Origin: Verrucomicrobiota bacterium
GTDB lineage: Bacteria; Verrucomicrobiota; Verrucomicrobiia; Verrucomicrobiales; Akkermansiaceae
DNA length: 19,873 nucleotides
NCBI GenBank assembly: GCA_009885905.1
Contig: VFJU01000449.1
Span: forward strand, 1 to 19,873
Direction of reading: 5' to 3'
The position numbers were made by a program, and so were the translations under genes. This document shows positions 15,027 through 19,873 of the stretch, in pieces; positions within the stretch are counted from its first letter, which is position 1, and every line of letters begins with the position of its first letter. Below the pieces are notes generated by a model. It ran no database searches. It worked only from the letters and a program-made list of their open reading frames with translations, and was not told where the DNA came from.

Positions 15027-16763
15027 ATGGTTACGCTCATACGGATTCTCCGTCACACATTCCGTTTCCCCTTGCAGAGCGCGCTCTCGCTACTGATGGC
15101 GTTGTCTTGCGCGTCTCTAGTCCTGGTCTTGCCCAGCATCACCATGGAATTTATCGACGTGATCATCGTAAAAAAACGTCCAGACCTCATCATCCCTACC
15201 GCTTTAATCGGCATCAGTGCGATCTTGCTGCGACAGGCAATTTTCACGTTGCGAACTTATTACAACAACTCGTTAGAACTCAAACTCACTCATCTCATCC
15301 GCTTAGAACTCTACGACAAACTTCAACGTCTGCCGGTGAAATGGTTCGACTCAAATTCCTCGGGCGAGGTGATGTCACGCGTTGCTAACGACGTGCCAGC
15401 AACAAATCGAATCATCATCGAAGGAGTGGATCAAGCGATCGCCGCATTGTTTCAATTCCTCATCGTGGTCGGTTATATGTTTTGGCACTCGTGGCAACTT
15501 ACTTTGGTGACATTGGTTCCATTACCATTCATTGCCATCCTAACAACTTGGTGGAGTCGCCGCTCCGAACCACTTTGGCGCGAGTCTGCTGAGGCTAACT
15601 CGGCGCTCAACGCGATCCTCCATGACAACCTCGCCGGCATCCGCCAAATCAAGGCCTACACCGTAGAACCGCAGGCATTGGAGAGTTTCGACAAGGCCTC
15701 GCGCAAGGTCGGAGAAAAAACAATGTCAGTCATGCGCGGTCAAGCGCTTGTGTGGCCCGCTGTCTCATTCATCGCTGAGTCCGGCATCATTCTCATGGTC
15801 GCCTTCGGTGCATGGTCCGCGCTGCACGGTCAAATCCAACCGGGCGTGGTGGTTTCCTTCCTCGTCGCATGGGGATTTCTCTTTGATCCGATCTCAAGAA
15901 TCAACAATCTATCACAAACATTCACCCGCGGCATCGTCTCGGCGGAGCGCGTTTTCGCAATCATCGACACACCTGATGAAGCAAACCTAACTGATGGCTT
16001 AAAACCGCTAGCGCTTAGTGGGCATGTTCAATTTAAAAATGTCTCCTTCTCCTACTCGGGCGATTCGCCGACCATCAACGACCTCACACTCGAGGCAATG
16101 CCTGGCCAAACGATCGCATTGGTAGGTGCCACTGGTGCAGGCAAATCCACGGTGCTCAACCTACTCACACGATTCTATGAACCGACCCACGGCAACATCT
16201 TTGTCGACGGAGTTTCATTGGCCGAGCTTTCTAAGGAGTGGCTGCGCGACCAACTCGGATATGTCACCCAAGAAAGTTTTCTTTTTAACACCAGTCTGCG
16301 TGAAAATCTACTGCTCGCCAAAGCATCCGCCGAAGACGACGAGATCTGGGCCGCACTCGAGGCCGCAAACGCCGCTGACTTCGTCCGAGCCACCCAAGAT
16401 GGCCTCAACACGCTAGCAGGTGAGCGTGGTAGTCGCTTTTCCGGCGGAGAAAGACAACGCTTGTCTATTGCTCGTGCCCTATTAAAAAATCCGCCACTGC
16501 TTTTATTAGACGAAGCGACTTCCGCGCTCGACAACCACACCGAGTATCTTGTCCAGCAAGCACTTGAAAATCTAAGATCCGACCGAACTTGTTTTGTGAT
16601 TGCGCACCGACTCTCGACCGTACAAAAAGCCGATCGCATCTGCGTTCTTCATCACGGCAAGCTTATCGAACAAGGCACCCACCTTGAGCTTCTCGCACTA
16701 AAAGGCACATACGTAAAATTATGCGAAGCAACATTCGCAAACAATCCTCGCCGAAATACTTAA
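15027..16763 (+). CDS. ABC half-exporter (MsbA/MDR type), fused membrane and ATPase domains
   Basis: A 578-residue half-transporter that should act as a dimer to export a lipid or other hydrophobic substrate. The first ~300 residues are the type I exporter membrane domain with six helices, including the coupling segment RLPVKWFDSNSSGEVMSRVANDV. The ATPase domain has Walker A GATGAGKST (367-375), Q-loop YVTQESFLF, signature FSGGERQRLS (471-480), Walker B LLLLDEATSALD (Asp495, Glu496) and H-loop IAHRLST. The signature departs slightly from the usual LSGGQ. The order of domains and length fit the MsbA/lipid A flippase and drug exporter group, but specificity is not determined. A small gene follows 35 bp downstream on the same strand and may be co-transcribed. 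Confidence 0.93.
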   Translation: MVTLIRILRHTFRFPLQSALSLLMALSCASLVLVLPSITMEFIDVIIVKKRPDLIIPTALIGISAILLRQAIFTLRTYYNNSLELKLTHLIRLELYDKLQRLPVKWFDSNSSGEVMSRVANDVPATNRIIIEGVDQAIAALFQFLIVVGYMFWHSWQLTLVTLVPLPFIAILTTWWSRRSEPLWRESAEANSALNAILHDNLAGIRQIKAYTVEPQALESFDKASRKVGEKTMSVMRGQALVWPAVSFIAESGIILMVAFGAWSALHGQIQPGVVVSFLVAWGFLFDPISRINNLSQTFTRGIVSAERVFAIIDTPDEANLTDGLKPLALSGHVQFKNVSFSYSGDSPTINDLTLEAMPGQTIALVGATGAGKSTVLNLLTRFYEPTHGNIFVDGVSLAELSKEWLRDQLGYVTQESFLFNTSLRENLLLAKASAEDDEIWAALEAANAADFVRATQDGLNTLAGERGSRFSGGERQRLSIARALLKNPPLLLLDEATSALDNHTEYLVQQALENLRSDRTCFVIAHRLSTVQKADRICVLHHGKLIEQGTHLELLALKGTYVKLCEATFANNPRRNT

Positions 16764-16798
16764 ATTATTCTACCCTTCATCCCTCACCATTTTCACTC

Positions 16799-17104
16799 AT
16801 GGAAACACTCCTCAAACTTCCCGACAACACCGAACCAAGCGCGATTTCTGACATCCTCGCATCCCTTCGCAAAGAACACTTCGATCCACGCCACGAGGCC
16901 AAGGCATGGGGCGACTGGATATATCTCTCCACTTACACCACAGTCATTAGTATCGAGTGCAATCGCGGACTCAGCAGCACCGCGACCATCGAGCACGGAG
17001 AAGGCGAAGAGGAGGGCGAACCGATTCCTTCGCTCTACCGAGCCTTCGGACGCCTCGGTTGGCTTGGCATCGACGACGATGGCGAGTTTCCGCTGAATGG
17101 ATGA
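16799..17104 (+). CDS. Small acidic protein of unknown function
   Basis: A 101-residue protein that I do not recognise. It is probably cytosolic, with no signal peptide or membrane span. The N-terminal third looks helical (SAISDILASLRKEHFDPRHEAKAWGDW), the middle is strand-like (IYLSTYTTVISIECNRG), an acidic stretch follows (EHGEGEEEGEP), and it ends with a helix and a glycine/aspartate turn (LYRAFGRLGWLGIDDDGEF). The ATG at 16799 is preferred to the in-frame ATG at 16721, which would overlap the ABC exporter gene by 43 bp and add a poorly structured basic peptide. It lies 35 bp after the exporter gene and 22 bp from the convergent HerA-like gene. Coding is supported by the coherent protein-like composition and tight packing between genes. 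Confidence 0.7.
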   Translation: METLLKLPDNTEPSAISDILASLRKEHFDPRHEAKAWGDWIYLSTYTTVISIECNRGLSSTATIEHGEGEEEGEPIPSLYRAFGRLGWLGIDDDGEFPLNG

Positions 17105-17126
17105 TCGTTAGCAGGTGGACACCAAA

Positions 17127-19565
17127 TCACCACGCCGATTCTCCCCGCCCGTCAAAAGGCAGCCATAACAGGGCAATAGTTTGAACCTTGATGTCGGTCT
17201 TTTTGGGTTTAATCGCTTCCGTCTCGATTGGGAGCAATGCGGGGTCAAAAGAGTCCATTAGTTTGTTAATGCCTGCGGCCAGTTCCGCTTGGATGCTTTC
17301 GATTTCGGCCCCTGCCGCAATCACCTTGGCTTCCGCATTCGCGACGTCCTGATGTTGTTTGTAGGCTCCGGTCGCTTTGTTGATCGAAGATGTCCCTCGA
17401 GTGATCGAACCTAAACCCGCTTTGCGACCAAAAATGGCTGCTAGAACTCCACCGATCAGTGAAACACCTGCTTGAAGAGTTGCAGAACTCGACTCGGCTT
17501 TTTCCTTCGATAACTGACCTTGTGCCGTCCGTTGACGGGCTTCTAACATGGTGAGTTTTTTTGATGCAGCATCGCGGATTTTATCAATGGCCACATCCCT
17601 AGACTCGCGAGCCTGATGAATGATGCGCGCTCGGAAATCTGCCTCGCACTCATGTAGAAGAGAAAACACCTTCAGCTGAGGACAGGAAAAAACTTCGGCA
17701 CGTTCATTACGGTAAAGCCATTCGCTAAATTCATTTTCGACCTGTTTGTAATTTGCCGCATTCATCGCGAATCCCGGAAGCGCGCCGAATCCGGCACCAG
17801 GCGTGGGTGCTGTTCCAATTTGTTCAAAATTTAACGGTGGAGTCACCAAGGTTTCCCAGTCGATTCCACTTGCCGTGATCGGGTTCACCAAGCTAACAGT
17901 ATGGCTACCGTCGACATTCAATCTGGAGGAAGAAAAATGCACGAACCCCGTCCGTAATAAGTGGGGTTGATAGACGATATCATCACCCAATCCAGTAGCC
18001 GGGACGAAAATCTCTAGTACGCCCGTTGCGACCAACGGGCGGGAAACTGCATCAAGACCTGCAGAAAGGTTCATCCCTGACATACCCATGGGATTCATCT
18101 CAGCGACTTTAGCGGGAGCTGCGACTTTAATAAATGCGCAACGCTTGGGATCCATCAAAAGTTTGATCTGACTACGAGTCATAGGTCCCGTTAGATAGCT
18201 CATCACCCAGCGGACGTGGAACAATACCGACGCATCTTCGTGCACGTTATTCATCAGAAATATTCGGTTACCCAAGCCCGATATCAAACGCTCTATGCTG
18301 GCTCGGTCAAACTTCGCATTCTGTGTACCGGCGGCCCCCTCCAACCCATCGAGCACTCGCAGCTTATCCCTCTCGGTTTGCAATCGACCGATGAACCATG
18401 TACCTATGTTAGAAAGCGCCTTGTAATCGAGATCCACTGGATTCTGTGTGGCCAACAAACAACCTAGCCCAAAGGCTCGCCCCTGCTTAATCAATGTCAT
18501 CAAAGGTCGCTTGGACGGCGGATTGGCTGTCGGCGGCAGATAGCCAAAAATTTCATCCATGTAGAACAAGGCACGTAACGATGTCGTACCATTTTGCGAA
18601 CGCATCCAACCGAGCATTTGGTTGAGCAACAAACTTACAAAAAACATCCGCTCGGTGTCGTTGAGGTGGGCGATGGAGAAGATGGAAAGCCGCGGTTTAC
18701 CTGCGGGGGTGTGAAGCATTTTGGCGATATCGAGTGGCGGCCCTTCGAGCCAAGTCGCAAAGCCGGGCGACGCGAGCAGGTTGTTAAATTTCAGCGCAAG
18801 ACCTTGACGAGATTTCTCTGGCAGGAACGACTCGACATCGATTACGCCGACCTTATCGAAACTCGGTTTCAGGATATGCCGGATCAAGGTTTCCAAGCTG
18901 ATGTTTTGCCCATCGGTCCATGCTTTTTGAAAAATTGCCGCCACCAGCACCGCCTCCGAGCTTTGCGCTGTGGTCGTATTTATGCCGATGAGCGACAACA
19001 ATGAGGAAACCGTGCTATCCAAACGCTCGCCTAACATTTCTGGGTCATCCATCACCTCGAATGGCGGAACCTCGAGCGAACTGAGTATGGAAACAGGAAT
19101 CCCCGCTCGACTACCAGGAGTGAAAATATTGATATCCACTTTATCGCGCAGCGCGGCAATACGCTCAGGACTCTGCCCCCATTCTGCTAGGCCATTTTTC
19201 CACGTTTCAGCGGTCTTCGCTGCGTGTTCGTCAGGACTAATTCCTTTTTTTACCGCGTCATCCTCATTGATCCACGGACGAAAACTCTGTGCATCAAGAT
19301 CCGGAAACATCAGCAGCAAGTTCGCGATGTCACCCTTAGGGTCGATAATAATGGCTGGGATATGGTCCATCGCCGCCTCTTCAAGCAGCGCGAGGCAAAG
19401 CCCGGTCTTGCCAGAGCCCGTCATTCCTAACACCACACCGTGAGTCACCAAATCTTTGGAGTCATAGAGGATCAAATCATCAAGCACTTTTTTAGCACCA
19501 GCGTCATAGCCACGCCCAAGATAAAACTGACCAATTTTTTCGTAATCCTGAGAAGAAATATTCAT
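17127..19565 (-). CDS. HerA-like P-loop ATPase (DUF87/DUF853-type)
   Basis: An 812-residue cytosolic ATPase related to HerA/FtsK translocases. It begins with YEKIGQFYLGRGYD, then Walker A GMTGSGKT (47-54) and the IIIDPKGDIANLLLMFPDL segment. Walker B is FYMDEIFGYLPP (Asp337, Glu338), followed by LLATQNPVDLDYK and an arginine-containing WFIGRLQTERDK. After the ATPase core comes a unique region, then a helical, probably coiled-coil tail (about 650-775) interrupted by the glycine-rich hydrophobic LQAGVSLIGGVLAAIFGRK. It ends in the strand QTIALLWLPF. The reading frame extends to an ATG at 19679, but the ATG at 19565 gives the usual family start and has a good ribosome binding site. No NurA nuclease gene is adjacent, so a role in end resection is not supported; the actual function is unknown. 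Confidence 0.88.
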   Translation of the reverse strand: MNISSQDYEKIGQFYLGRGYDAGAKKVLDDLILYDSKDLVTHGVVLGMTGSGKTGLCLALLEEAAMDHIPAIIIDPKGDIANLLLMFPDLDAQSFRPWINEDDAVKKGISPDEHAAKTAETWKNGLAEWGQSPERIAALRDKVDINIFTPGSRAGIPVSILSSLEVPPFEVMDDPEMLGERLDSTVSSLLSLIGINTTTAQSSEAVLVAAIFQKAWTDGQNISLETLIRHILKPSFDKVGVIDVESFLPEKSRQGLALKFNNLLASPGFATWLEGPPLDIAKMLHTPAGKPRLSIFSIAHLNDTERMFFVSLLLNQMLGWMRSQNGTTSLRALFYMDEIFGYLPPTANPPSKRPLMTLIKQGRAFGLGCLLATQNPVDLDYKALSNIGTWFIGRLQTERDKLRVLDGLEGAAGTQNAKFDRASIERLISGLGNRIFLMNNVHEDASVLFHVRWVMSYLTGPMTRSQIKLLMDPKRCAFIKVAAPAKVAEMNPMGMSGMNLSAGLDAVSRPLVATGVLEIFVPATGLGDDIVYQPHLLRTGFVHFSSSRLNVDGSHTVSLVNPITASGIDWETLVTPPLNFEQIGTAPTPGAGFGALPGFAMNAANYKQVENEFSEWLYRNERAEVFSCPQLKVFSLLHECEADFRARIIHQARESRDVAIDKIRDAASKKLTMLEARQRTAQGQLSKEKAESSSATLQAGVSLIGGVLAAIFGRKAGLGSITRGTSSINKATGAYKQHQDVANAEAKVIAAGAEIESIQAELAAGINKLMDSFDPALLPIETEAIKPKKTDIKVQTIALLWLPFDGRGESAW

Positions 19566-19570
19566 ATCAA

Positions 19571-19574
19571 CTCC
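19571..19574 (-). promoter_or_regulatory. Shine-Dalgarno GGAG deciding the HerA-like start
   Basis: On the minus strand GGAG lies 5 bases before the ATG at 19565. This is the clearest ribosome binding site in the window and supports starting the HerA-like protein there instead of at the ATG at 19679, which has no such sequence before it. Confidence 0.6.
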
Positions 19575-19708
19575 ATGCTGCAAATCCTTTAGAAAAACTC
19601 CAGCAGGAAGATTGCCCTCACTGTAAGACCATTTTGAAAATCTCAAGTCGCCAAAACTTGCTGTCTCAGAAAGACTCATTCAAAGTCTCAATCAAGAGCG
19701 CCCAAACG

Positions 19709-19873
19709 ATGTCTTCCACACCGACCTCCATCCCTGATTCATCATGGCAAGTACGCTTCGTAGCTCTGCTTCGTGAGCATGCCACAAAAGATGCCGCACA
19801 CGATCTCGAACACATCCGCAGGGTCGTTACCAACGCCCAGCGCATAAGTCTCGCAGAAGGCGCTGACTGGCTC
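19709..19873 (+). CDS. HD-domain metal-dependent phosphohydrolase, 3'-truncated
   Basis: Only the first 55 residues are in the window. After about 14 variable residues the sequence WQVRFVALLREHATKDAAHDLEHIRRVV matches the start of small HD-domain hydrolases of the YedJ/YpgQ type. The His-Asp pair is at residues 31-32, with another histidine at residue 35 (HDLEH) and the following VTNAQRI helix; LAEGADWL continues the pattern. Such enzymes hydrolyse phosphate bonds in nucleotides, but the substrate is unknown. It is divergent from the HerA-like gene, with 143 bp between the preferred starts (29 bp if that gene starts at 19679). The rest of the active site lies beyond the window, so the subgroup is uncertain. 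Confidence 0.78.
   Translation, partial: MSSTPTSIPDSSWQVRFVALLREHATKDAAHDLEHIRRVVTNAQRISLAEGADWL

Noticed and set aside
16721..16798. Upstream start of the small acidic protein, overlapping the exporter gene
   Set aside because: The extra residues are encoded within or just after the exporter's 3' end and look like an out-of-frame reading; the ATG at 16799 leaves a clean gap.
19566..19679. N-terminal extension of the HerA-like protein from the ATG at 19679
   Set aside because: The 38 extra residues precede the usual family start, and the ATG at 19565 has a GGAG ribosome binding site that the upstream ATG lacks.

Overview
The window looks like chromosomal DNA of a free-living, Gram-negative member of the PVC superphylum, most likely Verrucomicrobiota. 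That assignment is inferred from the gene mix: a TonB-dependent receptor, a cytochrome c-fused PQQ sugar dehydrogenase, a formylglycine-generating enzyme, a GldF/GldG-like ABC-2 operon ending in a DUF4340 protein, a GT81 glucosyl-3-phosphoglycerate synthase and a large HerA-like ATPase. No rRNA, tRNA, CRISPR array, phage gene, transposase or integrase was seen. Shine-Dalgarno sequences are weak or absent before most genes.

Layout. 1-817: 3' part of a glucosyl-3-phosphoglycerate synthase gene (compatible-solute synthesis). 818-1030: an intergenic element (repeat copy 1) with an intrinsic terminator. 1031-4606: a minus-strand operon of a TonB-dependent receptor followed by a periplasmic cytochrome c/PQQ aldose dehydrogenase. 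4607-4962: a divergent intergenic region holding repeat copy 2. 4963-7104: a GH3 beta-glycosidase without signal peptide, convergent with a formylglycine-generating enzyme (7106-8257) whose stop codon is one base away. 8399-12617: a three-gene operon of ABC-2 permease, GldG-like auxiliary protein and DUF4340 protein, with no ATPase gene beside it. 12674-13378: an L,D-transpeptidase lipoprotein. 13539-14168: an M50 site-2-type protease. 14175-14915: a TauE/SafE permease. 15027-17104: an ABC half-exporter and a small acidic protein of unknown function. 17127-19565: a HerA-like ATPase. 19709 to the end: start of an HD-domain hydrolase gene.

Most genes are ordinary housekeeping or envelope functions. 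Common themes are sugar handling (PQQ dehydrogenase, GH3, glucosylglycerate), sulfatase activation, and envelope transport and remodelling.

The most unusual signal is not a protein. Two collinear copies of a roughly 150-175 bp intergenic element bracket the TonB receptor/PQQ dehydrogenase operon. They share an identical 19-bp end, a conserved TTGCTTGG core inside a stem with one compensatory base-pair change, a G-rich stretch, and a hairpin whose stem sequence differs completely between copies while its G-rich loop (C-rich on the other strand) is kept. This suggests a structured, repeated RNA or DNA element that I do not recognise.
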